From JAAYJT01 sp037446395 (lineage in GTDB: Bacteria > Bacteroidota > Bacteroidia > Bacteroidales > JAAYJT01): a stretch of DNA of 63,023 nt. The position numbers and the translations under genes are program-made. This document shows positions 23,836 through 33,306 of the stretch, in pieces (within the stretch, counting starts at the first letter, position 1; every line of letters starts with the position of its first letter). The notes beneath the pieces are model-generated. The model was given only the letters and a program-made list of their open reading frames with translations, was not told the DNA's origin and did no database searches. The stretch lies in assembly GCA_037446395.1 (NCBI GenBank), contig JBBIIP010000017.1, positions 1 through 63,023 on the forward strand, given 5' to 3'.

Positions 23836-24855
23836 ATGAGCGTTCTTGTCACAGGAGGAACCGGATACATAGGATCACATACGGTGGTGGAACTCATGCA
23901 AAAGGGGTTCGATGTAGTAGTAGTTGATAATTTGTCAAACTCATTTCCGGAAGTCTTGGATGCTGTTGCAAAAATAACAGGCAAAAGGCCCGATTTTGTT
24001 GAACTGGACCTGGCTGATCCGGATGCAGCCAATTGCTTTTTCGAGGCTTATCAAGGCATTGACACCGTGATTCATTTTGCAGCGTACAAGGCTGTAGGCG
24101 AATCGGTCGAAAAGCCATTGATGTATTACAGAAATAACCTGTTTTCGCTCATCAATCTGCTCGAAAACATGACAAAATTCGGCATCAGAAACCTCGTTTT
24201 TTCATCTTCCTGCACTGTATATGGCCAGCCTGACGAGTTGCCAGTTTCTGAGAAATCGCCGGTTAAAGGTGCCTGGTCGCCTTATGGAAACACCAAACAA
24301 ATATCGGAAGAAATAATTGCCGATGTGTGTAAAGTGTCATCGCTCAACTGTATCTCCCTGCGCTATTTCAACCCCATCGGTGCCCATGAGTCGGCTTTGA
24401 TCGGAGAATATCCCATCGGTGTTCCCGGTAACCTTGTACCTTTCATCACTCAAACGGCAATCGGGAAAAGAGAATATTTATCCGTGTTTGGAAATGACTA
24501 TCCAACCCCCGATGGCACTGCTATTCGCGATTACATTCATGTTGTTGACCTGGCTCAGGCACATGTTGTTGCCATTCAACGCATGCATTCAGACAAAGCT
24601 CAAAATCAGTACGAATTTTTCAACCTGGGAACCGGCCAGGGATATTCGGTGCTTGAAGTCATTCGTTCTTTTGAGAAAATGAGTGGAGTAAAACTTAAAT
24701 ACAAGATAGTTGGCCGGCGGGCCGGCGACATCGAAAAAGTGTGGGCCGATACCACCCTCGCCAATCAACAACTTGGCTGGAAAGCCAGCCGTAATCTCGA
24801 CGACATGACCCTTTCGGCATGGAAATGGGAATTGGCACTCGACAAAAAGAAATAA
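23836..24855 (+). CDS. galE: UDP-glucose 4-epimerase
   Basis: The 339-residue extended SDR enzyme interconverts UDP-glucose and UDP-galactose (and possibly the N-acetylated pair). It has the NAD-binding GGTGYIGSHTV at residues 7-17, the SSSCTVYG segment with catalytic serine, and the YGNTK catalytic YxxxK motif, followed by SLRYFNPIGAH, the GalE signature. It is cytoplasmic. It begins 78 bases after the acetyltransferase gene and 20 bases before rfbB starts, so it forms part of a surface-sugar cluster. Length and motifs are complete. Confidence 0.95.
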   Translation: MSVLVTGGTGYIGSHTVVELMQKGFDVVVVDNLSNSFPEVLDAVAKITGKRPDFVELDLADPDAANCFFEAYQGIDTVIHFAAYKAVGESVEKPLMYYRNNLFSLINLLENMTKFGIRNLVFSSSCTVYGQPDELPVSEKSPVKGAWSPYGNTKQISEEIIADVCKVSSLNCISLRYFNPIGAHESALIGEYPIGVPGNLVPFITQTAIGKREYLSVFGNDYPTPDGTAIRDYIHVVDLAQAHVVAIQRMHSDKAQNQYEFFNLGTGQGYSVLEVIRSFEKMSGVKLKYKIVGRRAGDIEKVWADTTLANQQLGWKASRNLDDMTLSAWKWELALDKKK

Positions 24856-24875
24856 TTTAAATCATCCTATCTGTT

Positions 24876-25940
24876 ATGACATCATTTGATAAAACCATTT
24901 TGATTACGGGAGGAGCGGGATTCATCGGCTCGCATGTGGTGAGGCTTTTCGTGAACAAATATCCCAACTACAAAGTCGTGAACCTCGATAAGCTAACATA
25001 TGCCGGAAATCTGGCAAATCTGGCTGATATCGAGTTGAAGCCCAATTATGTTTTTGAGAAAGGCGATATCGTGGATTCAGAATCCATGCATGCGCTCTTC
25101 GAAAAACATCGGTTTGAGGGTGTAATACACCTCGCTGCCGAATCGCATGTGGATCGGTCTATAGCCAGCCCGATGGAATTTATCATGACAAACATCATCG
25201 GCACCGTAAACCTGCTGAATGCTGCCAAGTATCACTGGAAGAACAATGAACAGGGCAAACTTTTTTACCATATTTCTACCGATGAAGTGTATGGTTCGCT
25301 AGGAGAATACGGCTATTTCACAGAAAAAACCGCGTACGATCCACACAGCCCCTACTCGGCCTCAAAGGCCAGTAGCGATCACCTTGTCAGGGCATATCAC
25401 GACACCTACGGATTGCCGGTGCTAATCTCGAACTGCTCCAACAATTATGGGCAAAACCAGTTCCCCGAAAAACTGATACCGCTTTTTATTCATAATATAC
25501 GCAATAAAAAGCCACTTCCGGTCTATGGCAAAGGCGAGAACGTGCGCGACTGGCTCTATGTTGTTGACCATGCCCGGGCCATCGACACAATCTTTCACCA
25601 TGGTCGGGTCGGAGAAACATACAATATAGGAGGTAACAATGAATGGAAAAACATTGACCTGATCAGGCTCATGTGCCGGTTGATGGATAAAAGACTTGGC
25701 AGACCCCCGGGAGAATCTGAAGAGCTGATATCGTTTGTTAAAGACAGGGCTGGCCATGACCTGCGCTATGCCATTGATTGCTCAAAAATCAAGGAAGAGC
25801 TGGGCTGGTTGCCAAGTGTTGACTTTGAACAAGGCCTCAGTATTACCATTGACTGGTATCTAAGCAACCAGACATGGCTTGAGAACGTTACCTCGGGAGA
25901 GTATCAGAAATACTATGACGAGCAGTATGTGAAGAGATGA
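24876..25940 (+). CDS. rfbB: dTDP-glucose 4,6-dehydratase
   Basis: The 354-residue SDR enzyme converts dTDP-glucose to dTDP-4-keto-6-deoxyglucose, the branch point for dTDP-rhamnose and other deoxysugars. NAD-binding GGAGFIGSHVVR is at residues 11-22, AAESHVDRSI and STDEVYG carry the catalytic acid/base pair, and YSASKASSDHLVRAYH contains YxxxK. The partner rfbA lies at 53656 on the other strand, 28 kb away, and no rfbC or rfbD is in the window. It ends the plus-strand sugar cluster and is convergent with pheT, with a 70-base gap in which no hairpin was seen. Confidence 0.95.
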   Translation: MTSFDKTILITGGAGFIGSHVVRLFVNKYPNYKVVNLDKLTYAGNLANLADIELKPNYVFEKGDIVDSESMHALFEKHRFEGVIHLAAESHVDRSIASPMEFIMTNIIGTVNLLNAAKYHWKNNEQGKLFYHISTDEVYGSLGEYGYFTEKTAYDPHSPYSASKASSDHLVRAYHDTYGLPVLISNCSNNYGQNQFPEKLIPLFIHNIRNKKPLPVYGKGENVRDWLYVVDHARAIDTIFHHGRVGETYNIGGNNEWKNIDLIRLMCRLMDKRLGRPPGESEELISFVKDRAGHDLRYAIDCSKIKEELGWLPSVDFEQGLSITIDWYLSNQTWLENVTSGEYQKYYDEQYVKR

Positions 25941-26010
25941 AATAAGTTTTGGTGCGGATTCCTCCAAATTTCTTAACAACAACTGACGAAAAAGACTTTT
26001 AGGGATAGGT

Positions 26011-28485
26011 TTACCGTAGTTTGGCGTTAAAGTTTTTCGCGAAGGCCTCAAGCAAGCGCTTCATAATTTTTTCAATCTCTTCGTCTTTAAGTGTTTTCGA
26101 ATCATCTCTCAGGATGAAACTGACGGCATAAGATTTTTTACCTGCTTCAATTTTGTCGCCTTCATATACATCAAACAAATTCACTTCTTTTAGCAGATTG
26201 GCTTCCGCGCTTCTTGCAACCTGTTCGAGGTCAGAAAAACCGACCGATGCATCAACCATGAGTGCAAGATCACGACGCACTTCCGGATAGCGAGGGATCG
26301 GAGAAAATGTCAAGGACTTGCGCGCTGATACAAGCTCAACGCACAAATCCCAGTCAATGTCGGCGAAGAATACATCTTGTTTGATATCGAACACTTTAAG
26401 ATTTCCTTCGGTAAGTTTTCCGAGTTCAGCCATTGATTGGCCATTGACCTGATAGGTAAGCGAATACTCGAAAATATCTGTTTGAGTCTTGTTGCTCGTT
26501 TCCTTGTAATTATCTATTCCAAGTCTTTCAAATATTTTTGCCACCATGGCCTTTAAACTGAAAAAATCTACTGCACAGTCAATTTTTCTCCAGGATTCAG
26601 GTCGTTCGAGCCCGGTTATCGCAATCCCGAGCCTCCAGTGTTCGGTAAACCCTGCCACCTGATTTTCATTGGCTTTTGAATCCGGATCGGAAAAATAGAT
26701 TTTGCCAAATTCATACAGCTTCTGGTTATGGGTTTTTCGGTTTATATTGAAAGCGATGGTGTCGAGCAACCCGGGGAGCAATGATTGCCGAAGTACATCA
26801 AGATCGCGGCTTATTGGATTTAGAATAGACACGAATTTTTCGGGATTTAAAAACCGAAAACTTTCTGCATTGGCCGATTTAATAATTGAATTACACAGGA
26901 CTTCAAAGAAACCATTATAGGTCAGATAGTCTGAAATGTGGTTGCGAAGGGCCTGGCGGTTTGTTTTCTCGGAAACTGAAATGGATGACCTAAGGGGTTG
27001 ATCTATTTCAATGTTGTTGTATCCGTAGATCCTCAGAATTTCTTCGATGACATCTGCCTCGCGATAAACATCAGGTTTAAATGGCGGTATTGAAGCCAGA
27101 AAACACGTATCGGAATGATTGGAAGATTCAATTCCTAACCAGTTCAAAATACTCAAAATGATTTGCTTGTCAATTTGTTTGCCTATCAGCCTGTTGATGT
27201 GTTTGTATGATACTTCAACCTGTGTATTTTTAAATGGTGCGGGATATACATCAACGACCTGCGATGAGATTTTTCCGCCGGCAATTTCGCGAATCAGGCT
27301 GGCAGCACGTTTAAGGGCATAAACCGTGATGTTTGGGTCGGTACCCCGTTCGAACCGAAAAGAAGCATCGGTTTTCAGCCCGTGATATTTCGAGGTTTTA
27401 CGAATCGAAACAGGATTGAAATATGCACTCTCAAGAAAGATTTCTGTAGTCTTTTCTGTAACCCCCGATTCAACTCCACCAAATACGCCGCCAATACACA
27501 TTCCTTCTACCTCATTGCAAATCATCAGGTTTTGGGAAGTGAGTTTTCGTTCAACTCCATCGAGTGTAGTAAATGGTGTTCCGTCGGGTAATGTTTTAAC
27601 AATGACTTTTTTCCCTTTTATACTCTTCACATCAAACGCATGCAAAGGTTGTCCAAGCTCAAACAAAACAAAATTGGTAACATCTACAATGTTATTAATG
27701 GGCCTGATTCCCGATGCCTTCAGGAACTCTTTGAGCCAATCTGGCGACTCTTTGACCTGAATTCCACTTATGGTAATGCCCGAATAACGAGGACAAGCGT
27801 TCGAGTCTACCACCTCGACGGGAATAGGGAGGTTATTGTTGTCAATCGTGAAAGAAGAAATATCAGGCATTTTGAGCGTTGTCTGGATAGCGGGGTTATT
27901 GAATTGCAGGGCATTCCAGGAAGCAACCAGATCGCGGGCAACGCCAATATATGAAGCAGCATCGGCACGGTTGGGTGTGAGGCCGATTTCGAGCACAACA
28001 TCACTGCTCAGGGTAAACAATTCTGCGGCGGTCATCCCGACCGGAACACTTTTGTCAAGCACCATAATTCCTTCGTGAGAGGTTCCCAGGCCAAGCTCAT
28101 CCTCGGCGCAAATCATCCCTTCAGAAATCTCTCCCCTGATTTTAGTTTTATTTATGGTAAGCTGCTTTTCTCCGATGTGCAGGGTGGTTCCGGGTGTTGC
28201 CACCAGCACTTTTTGACCGGCACGAACATTTGGAGCTCCACAAACAATGTTTAAAATATCATTTCCGCCAACTTTCACGGTCGTAAGGCTAAGTTTATCA
28301 GCAGATGGGTGCTTTGCACAGCTAAGCACCTCGCCAACTACTACCCCTTTCAAACTCCCCTTAATCGTTTCGAAAACCTCCATTCCTTCAACCTCAAGCC
28401 CGCAGCTTGTGAGAATTTGAGAAATTTCTTCAGGTGATATTTCTAACCCGCTATACTTTTTTAGCCATTTGCAGGATATCTTCAT
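26011..28485 (-). CDS. pheT: Phenylalanine-tRNA ligase beta subunit
   Basis: The 824-residue protein is a full-length bacterial PheT. In order it contains an N-terminal EMAP/tRNA-binding domain (VVVGEVLSCAKHPSADKL, near residue 48), the B3/B4 editing domain, B5 (PFKPDVYREADVIEEILRIY), the catalytic-like core, and a C-terminal ferredoxin-fold anticodon-binding domain (RYPEVRRDLALMVD to the end). With the alpha subunit it charges tRNA-Phe as an alpha2-beta2 tetramer. The pheS gene is not adjacent. It lies 99 bases downstream of recG on the same strand. Confidence 0.97.
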   Translation of the reverse strand: MKISCKWLKKYSGLEISPEEISQILTSCGLEVEGMEVFETIKGSLKGVVVGEVLSCAKHPSADKLSLTTVKVGGNDILNIVCGAPNVRAGQKVLVATPGTTLHIGEKQLTINKTKIRGEISEGMICAEDELGLGTSHEGIMVLDKSVPVGMTAAELFTLSSDVVLEIGLTPNRADAASYIGVARDLVASWNALQFNNPAIQTTLKMPDISSFTIDNNNLPIPVEVVDSNACPRYSGITISGIQVKESPDWLKEFLKASGIRPINNIVDVTNFVLFELGQPLHAFDVKSIKGKKVIVKTLPDGTPFTTLDGVERKLTSQNLMICNEVEGMCIGGVFGGVESGVTEKTTEIFLESAYFNPVSIRKTSKYHGLKTDASFRFERGTDPNITVYALKRAASLIREIAGGKISSQVVDVYPAPFKNTQVEVSYKHINRLIGKQIDKQIILSILNWLGIESSNHSDTCFLASIPPFKPDVYREADVIEEILRIYGYNNIEIDQPLRSSISVSEKTNRQALRNHISDYLTYNGFFEVLCNSIIKSANAESFRFLNPEKFVSILNPISRDLDVLRQSLLPGLLDTIAFNINRKTHNQKLYEFGKIYFSDPDSKANENQVAGFTEHWRLGIAITGLERPESWRKIDCAVDFFSLKAMVAKIFERLGIDNYKETSNKTQTDIFEYSLTYQVNGQSMAELGKLTEGNLKVFDIKQDVFFADIDWDLCVELVSARKSLTFSPIPRYPEVRRDLALMVDASVGFSDLEQVARSAEANLLKEVNLFDVYEGDKIEAGKKSYAVSFILRDDSKTLKDEEIEKIMKRLLEAFAKNFNAKLR

Positions 28486-28584
28486 TAACTAATAATTTTA
28501 AGTATCTGTTTAAAAGGCACAAAAGTAAGGATTTACACTCAAACGAATTCAATGTAGTTCTTGGCAGATCTTGTTGTGTGGGCA

Positions 28585-30690
28585 TTATGAAATTCGCCCC
28601 CAGTTATTGTGGCGAAGCACGGTTTGTTGCAAATGATTCACGATGGGTTGATTCGGTTCAGAATTTAACCCAGGGTCTTTTGATAATATCTCTTCAATGA
28701 CTTTTCGGGCAGTATCCAGAATCTTACCGTCTTTCGACAGGTCAACCAACCTGAACCCAATGTCTCCGCTTTGTTTTGTACCGAGTATTTCGCCCGGTCC
28801 GCGAAGTTGCATATCAACATTTGCAATTTCAAAGCCATCATTTGATTGAACCATCGTAGAAATTCGCTTTCGCGCATCAGCCGACAATTCAACCTTTGTC
28901 ATCATTATGCAGAAGCTTTGTTCGGCGCCTCGGCCAACCCTTCCGCGCAACTGATGCAACTGCGATAATCCAAACCTTTCGGCACTTTCGATAATCATAA
29001 CGGAGGCATTTGGCACATCTACACCCACCTCAATCACGGTGGTAGCTACCATAATTTGTGTTTCGCCTCTCACAAAACGTTGCATCTCATAGTCTTTATC
29101 TGCCGACTTCATTTGCCCGTGAACAATACTTACTGCAAACTGCGGGAGTGGAAATTCGCGGGTAATGCTTTCATATCCGTCCATCAAATCTTTCAGATCA
29201 AGGGTTTCCGATTCATTAATTAGTGGATAAACAACATACACCTGACGACCCTGATTAATTTGTTCCCTCATAAATCCAAACACCCTCAGCCGATGGGTGT
29301 CATAAAAATGAATGGTCCTTACAGGTTTTCGCCCTGGCGGAAGCTCATCAATGACCGAATAATCCAGGTCTCCAAATAATGTCATGGCCAAGGTGCGCGG
29401 AATCGGGGTAGCAGTCATAACCAGCACATGAGGAGGAACAACATTTTTCTGCCATAACCTGGCCCTTTGTTCCACACCAAAACGATGTTGTTCGTCAATA
29501 ATTACTAACCCAAGGTTTTTGAACTGAACACTTTCTTCGATTAGCGCATGCGTGCCGATGAGAATATTAATAGACCCGTCGAGCAAACCTGAGAGAATTT
29601 TATGCCTTGTCGAACCCTTGACAGAACCGGTAAGAAGTTCTATCTTAACAGGCAGATCAGCAACCATGCGCGAAATTGTATCGAAATGTTGGCTTGCCAG
29701 AATTTCGGTTGGCGCCATGATGCATGCCTGAAATCCATTGTCAATGGCAATAAGCATGGTCATAAGTGCAACCACTGTCTTTCCACTGCCTACATCCCCC
29801 TGCAACAAGCGGTTCATTTGCTTTCCTGATCCTGTATCATTCCTGATTTCGCGCAGGACTCTCTTTTGTGCATTTGTGAGTTGAAAGGGGAGATACTTAT
29901 AATAAAAAGTATTGAAAGCCTCGCCAATGGTGCTATAAACGAAACCCTTTATGTTATTTTTACGGTGCTGGCGGTTTTGCAGCATCGGGAGCTGATTGAA
30001 AAATAATTCATCAAATTTTAGTCTGTGCATTGCCTGCTCGAGCCCTGGCTTGTCAGAGGGGAAATGTATATTCATCAGTGCTTTTTCGCGGTTAGGCAAT
30101 CTCAGAGAGGAAATTACCCACTGTGGCAGGTTTTCTGGAATATTGCCTGGTGCTTGTGAAAGTAAGTTGCGTATAATGGATGTAAAACCCTTGTTATTTA
30201 ACCCTTTGGCTTTCAGTTTCTCGGTCGAGCTGTAGAAGGGCTGCCAAGGCTCGCCGGCGATAATTCTGGCTTCTGCAAGTGGCTCAATTTCAGGGTGTAC
30301 AATATTGTATCTGTTATTAAACAGAGAGGGTTTTCCAAAAACCAAGTAATCAATTCCGGGATGAACCTTCTCTTTTATCCACCTTATTCCCTGGAACCAA
30401 ATCAATTCTATATCACCGGTTTCGTCCTGTAGCCTGCCAACGAGCCTGGCGGATCTTTTTACCCCGATTTCCTGTAGCCCAATCAACCGGCCTTTAACCT
30501 GAATAAACACAGCATCTGTCTTTATATCTTTTATGCTGATTATTTTGCTTCGGTCAATATAGCGTAACGGAAAAAAATGGACTAAGTCGTGATAGGTATA
30601 AATGTTCAACTCTTTTCTGAGCGCTTCGGCCTTTGACGGGCCAACCCCTTTTAGGTATTCGACAGGTGTTTGCAGAAAAGGTTGATACAT
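28585..30690 (-). CDS. recG: ATP-dependent DNA helicase RecG
   Basis: The 701-residue protein matches RecG, which reverses stalled replication forks and branch-migrates Holliday junctions. An N-terminal wedge/OB domain (YIDRSKIISIKDIKTDA, VKGRLIGLQEIG) precedes the helicase core with Walker A GDVGSGKTVVALM, Walker B DEQHRFG, motif TATPIPRTLAMT and the C-terminal QLRGRVGRG. The ATG at 30690 (MYQPFLQTPVEYLKGVGP) is preferred; a longer frame begins at a TTG at 30717 that overlaps a predicted promoter element. It lies just after the terminator of the type IX secretion cluster and so has its own promoter. Confidence 0.96.
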   Translation of the reverse strand: MYQPFLQTPVEYLKGVGPSKAEALRKELNIYTYHDLVHFFPLRYIDRSKIISIKDIKTDAVFIQVKGRLIGLQEIGVKRSARLVGRLQDETGDIELIWFQGIRWIKEKVHPGIDYLVFGKPSLFNNRYNIVHPEIEPLAEARIIAGEPWQPFYSSTEKLKAKGLNNKGFTSIIRNLLSQAPGNIPENLPQWVISSLRLPNREKALMNIHFPSDKPGLEQAMHRLKFDELFFNQLPMLQNRQHRKNNIKGFVYSTIGEAFNTFYYKYLPFQLTNAQKRVLREIRNDTGSGKQMNRLLQGDVGSGKTVVALMTMLIAIDNGFQACIMAPTEILASQHFDTISRMVADLPVKIELLTGSVKGSTRHKILSGLLDGSINILIGTHALIEESVQFKNLGLVIIDEQHRFGVEQRARLWQKNVVPPHVLVMTATPIPRTLAMTLFGDLDYSVIDELPPGRKPVRTIHFYDTHRLRVFGFMREQINQGRQVYVVYPLINESETLDLKDLMDGYESITREFPLPQFAVSIVHGQMKSADKDYEMQRFVRGETQIMVATTVIEVGVDVPNASVMIIESAERFGLSQLHQLRGRVGRGAEQSFCIMMTKVELSADARKRISTMVQSNDGFEIANVDMQLRGPGEILGTKQSGDIGFRLVDLSKDGKILDTARKVIEEILSKDPGLNSEPNQPIVNHLQQTVLRHNNWGRIS

Positions 30691-30714
30691 TATTAAAAGA
30701 GAATTGCAGAGGTA

Positions 30715-30722
30715 CAAAGGTA
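30715..30722 (-). promoter_or_regulatory. Predicted -7 element for recG
   Basis: TACCTTTG on the minus strand matches TAnnTTTG and lies 24 bases upstream of the ATG at 30690, between that start and the terminator at 30731-30758. It overlaps the alternative TTG at 30717 and so supports the shorter protein. Confidence 0.5.
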
Positions 30723-30730
30723 TAAAAACA

Positions 30731-30758
30731 AAAAGCCCTCATTTGACCGAGGGCTTTT
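30731..30758 (-). terminator. Intrinsic terminator of the gldKLMN cluster
   Basis: AAAAGCCCTC (30731-30740) and GAGGGCTTTT (30749-30758) form a 10-bp stem with an 8-base loop. Read on the minus strand after gldN, the hairpin is followed by a run of T, as required for Rho-independent termination. The stem is symmetric enough to work in both directions. Confidence 0.85.
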
Positions 30759-30780
30759 TTCGCAGTAGAGTCTAGAAAGT

Positions 30781-31638
30781 TTAGTATTCCCAGAGATCAG
30801 ATTCCCAAAGGAAAATCTGATTTTTAATTCGGTCGGATTCGAGAAGGGCGTCAAGCCCAACAGCATACTCGCTGATCAGTCGGTCGTATTCGTTTTGTTC
30901 TTTGTAGATATAACTGGCAAACAGCCGTTTCATAAAAACGTCATCATAGGTAAGCCGGCGGGCATTATTCATCCGGCTAAATACTTCAGCTTTGGCGAGT
31001 ACATTGCGGGCCTCTGGAAAATATACCCAAAACAAGGCTTCGGTGCCTCTGAATTCACCTCTCTCGTCAAAGTTGTCGCGAACTGGGCAAATTCCCAAAA
31101 TTCTTACCTCCATTACCGAACGTTGTTTGTCGAAAAACCAGTCTTCTTTTACCCGAAAACGTTTAACATCTGTCGGGTTAAATTTTTTCGTGATGATGGT
31201 GTCAAAAGGATCGTATGGAGGATAAGGTCTCTGCATGCGCATCGTGCCAGTCCTTACCATTCTTTTCATCAGTTCTGCATAATATAAAGGAACCAGGAAT
31301 TCGTCGGTTAGTCCATTGGCGTCGTAGGCTGTAAGTGTGCCTTCCTTGATAGCATCCATCAAAACAGTAACAAGATTGCGCCAGTCTTTCTGAGGTACTT
31401 CCGGATAATAAAACGGCTGATTCATTTTTTCACGGAGATCAATCGTTCGCCAAATCCGCTTCGACCACATCACATCGGCTTCCCTCACGTAGGGATAGGG
31501 GATGGGGGTATTGTCCTGGATATGATGCTTGTCATAAACAGCATCGCGGGGCGGAAGGTCAAGAATCTGTGCCACAGCCTTGGAACCCGCTACGGATCCG
31601 GCGCAAATCAATACTATGGCAATGATGAGTCTTTTCAT
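30781..31638 (-). CDS. gldN: Type IX secretion/gliding protein GldN (PorN)
   Basis: The 285-residue protein has a signal peptide (MKRLIIAIVLICAGSVAGSK, cleaved near AVAQ) and the GldN family body: VMWSKRIWRTIDLREKMNQP, LKTALFWVYFPE-like segment at EALFWVYFPEARNVLA, and the C-terminal SYIYKEQNEYDRLISEY. GldN/PorN is periplasmic and joins the lipoprotein GldK/PorK in the large ring attached to the outer membrane through which type IX cargo is handled. It is the last gene of the porP-gldK-gldL-gldM-gldN cluster, 41 bases after gldM, and is followed by a terminator. Confidence 0.94.
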   Translation of the reverse strand: MKRLIIAIVLICAGSVAGSKAVAQILDLPPRDAVYDKHHIQDNTPIPYPYVREADVMWSKRIWRTIDLREKMNQPFYYPEVPQKDWRNLVTVLMDAIKEGTLTAYDANGLTDEFLVPLYYAELMKRMVRTGTMRMQRPYPPYDPFDTIITKKFNPTDVKRFRVKEDWFFDKQRSVMEVRILGICPVRDNFDERGEFRGTEALFWVYFPEARNVLAKAEVFSRMNNARRLTYDDVFMKRLFASYIYKEQNEYDRLISEYAVGLDALLESDRIKNQIFLWESDLWEY

Positions 31639-31679
31639 ATTCGAGAGTTTAATGCAATTATCAATTCTTAATAGATTTC

Positions 31680-33266
31680 TTATTGGATTGTCAGGTTAAT
31701 TGTACCCAGCCGACGCGTACCATCAGGACCTGTGGCATAAATATTTTCGAGCCAGATTTTTTCACCGCGGCGCATATTTTCAATATAGTTGCGCATTTCT
31801 TCGGTTAACCGGTTGTTTCTCGCATCTCTTGTAAATATATCTCCGCCCGATCGGGTGGCAGTAAAAGTAAAGGCAGTGATTTGAAAGCTGAGGTCGAAAT
31901 CAAAATCGGCGGGCATAGTAGGAATAATTGCTGATGCAAGGAGAAGACGATTTTTGTCAATATTTCCACCTTCAATATTGGCGATTGTAGCAACAGGGTT
32001 GGGGACCCTTCTTACACGAAATTCAGTGGTTCCCATGTTTTTGCCATCTGCAACTACAGTAATAACAGCTTTCTGTGCATCAGGTACACGCACCACCCAA
32101 TCGTTCCCGGCTTTACGGATGGTTCCGACTGAAATTTCAGGTTGAATCTGGCTGTCAGCCATTCCGGCAACCGATATCGAAACAGGATTGTCAACTCCGG
32201 TATAAAAAACGTTCATTTTTGTGGCAGAAACAGTTAGTGAAGGCCGTGCAACAAGGTATTGATGGCTGAAAGGGTAGGACATAATCTCTCCGGTTGGAGT
32301 AGGCACCCTGATCACTCCGGCATATCTTTTCATGCCTTCGCTTGTAGCCGGGATTGAAATTTTAACAACACCATCTTTTCCCGCCACAGGTCTGGCCTGG
32401 TTGATGTTTTGATTGGTGATGCGTTCGGCGCCGTCAATAATTAACACATCTGGATTGCTTTTCGAATCAAAGGCTGCAACCAGAATTTCTGCTTCGTAAC
32501 GATCGCCCAGAAAAACATAATTGCTCGAAGGGATCACTTTTGCATCAATATTGTCGAATTTAAAGCTTTCGGCATCAACTGAAGCATAAAGGTGATTCAC
32601 GATGTCGTACTCGGCATTTTGTACTTCATTGATCAGTTTATTCATGAAAGTTACATTGGCCGCGAGAATCGTATGATAGAAATATTGCATCTCCCAATTT
32701 TGCTCTTTGCCGCTCTTGTCACGAAAAGGCCCAATCACATCCAGCCCTATTTTAATTTTTTCCCTGTCCGAAGGTTCAAGAACCTCCAATACGTTGGTTT
32801 TAAATTCTATGATTTTGTTTTTCAGCACCCTGGCCTCACCGCCGGAGCCATCCTGAGAGTTTCCAATAAAATAATTCGTCGAAACGTCATACTTATCCTT
32901 GGTTTTGAGGTCTCTTAAATGTGTGCGTGCAGCATCTTCAATAGAAATGCCCTCCGACCTTGATATAACCTCGTGTTTTACCTTTTGAAGGAAATTAATC
33001 ATTTCTGAAGAAAGCCCTTTTACTTCTTTGGCTTTATCGTAATAAGGTCCTATCTTGGCCTTGTTCATTAAATATTGCTGCTCAAACTTATAGTAGGTGC
33101 CATCAATTTTGTTGGCAAAGTTTTCGTTGGTAGCTTCCATGCTTTCGTTCACCACAACAAATGCTTCGAGTACCTCAACCGATACATTCAGCGCCAGTAG
33201 TGCCGTGAGTACCAGGTACATCATGGCAATCATCTTTTGTCGCGGTGTTTCTTTATATCCAGCCAT
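31680..33266 (-). CDS. gldM: Type IX secretion/gliding motor protein GldM (PorM)
   Basis: The 528-residue protein has one N-terminal membrane helix (MIAMMYLVLTALLALNVSV, about residues 12-30) and a long periplasmic part built of the stacked D1-D4 domains known for GldM/PorM. GldM dimers form the shaft of the proton-driven rotary motor with GldL and reach across the periplasm to GldK/GldN. The conserved start AGYKETPRQKMIAMMYLVLT is intact and the C-terminal domain (FTFTATRSGGDIFTRDARNN) is present. Length is close to the 510-525 residues of known members. It lies 40 bases after gldL. Confidence 0.96.
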   Translation of the reverse strand: MAGYKETPRQKMIAMMYLVLTALLALNVSVEVLEAFVVVNESMEATNENFANKIDGTYYKFEQQYLMNKAKIGPYYDKAKEVKGLSSEMINFLQKVKHEVISRSEGISIEDAARTHLRDLKTKDKYDVSTNYFIGNSQDGSGGEARVLKNKIIEFKTNVLEVLEPSDREKIKIGLDVIGPFRDKSGKEQNWEMQYFYHTILAANVTFMNKLINEVQNAEYDIVNHLYASVDAESFKFDNIDAKVIPSSNYVFLGDRYEAEILVAAFDSKSNPDVLIIDGAERITNQNINQARPVAGKDGVVKISIPATSEGMKRYAGVIRVPTPTGEIMSYPFSHQYLVARPSLTVSATKMNVFYTGVDNPVSISVAGMADSQIQPEISVGTIRKAGNDWVVRVPDAQKAVITVVADGKNMGTTEFRVRRVPNPVATIANIEGGNIDKNRLLLASAIIPTMPADFDFDLSFQITAFTFTATRSGGDIFTRDARNNRLTEEMRNYIENMRRGEKIWLENIYATGPDGTRRLGTINLTIQ

Positions 33267-33306
33267 ATTAAAATATTGTGGGAGTGAAGCGAGTGTTGGG
33301 TCGAAA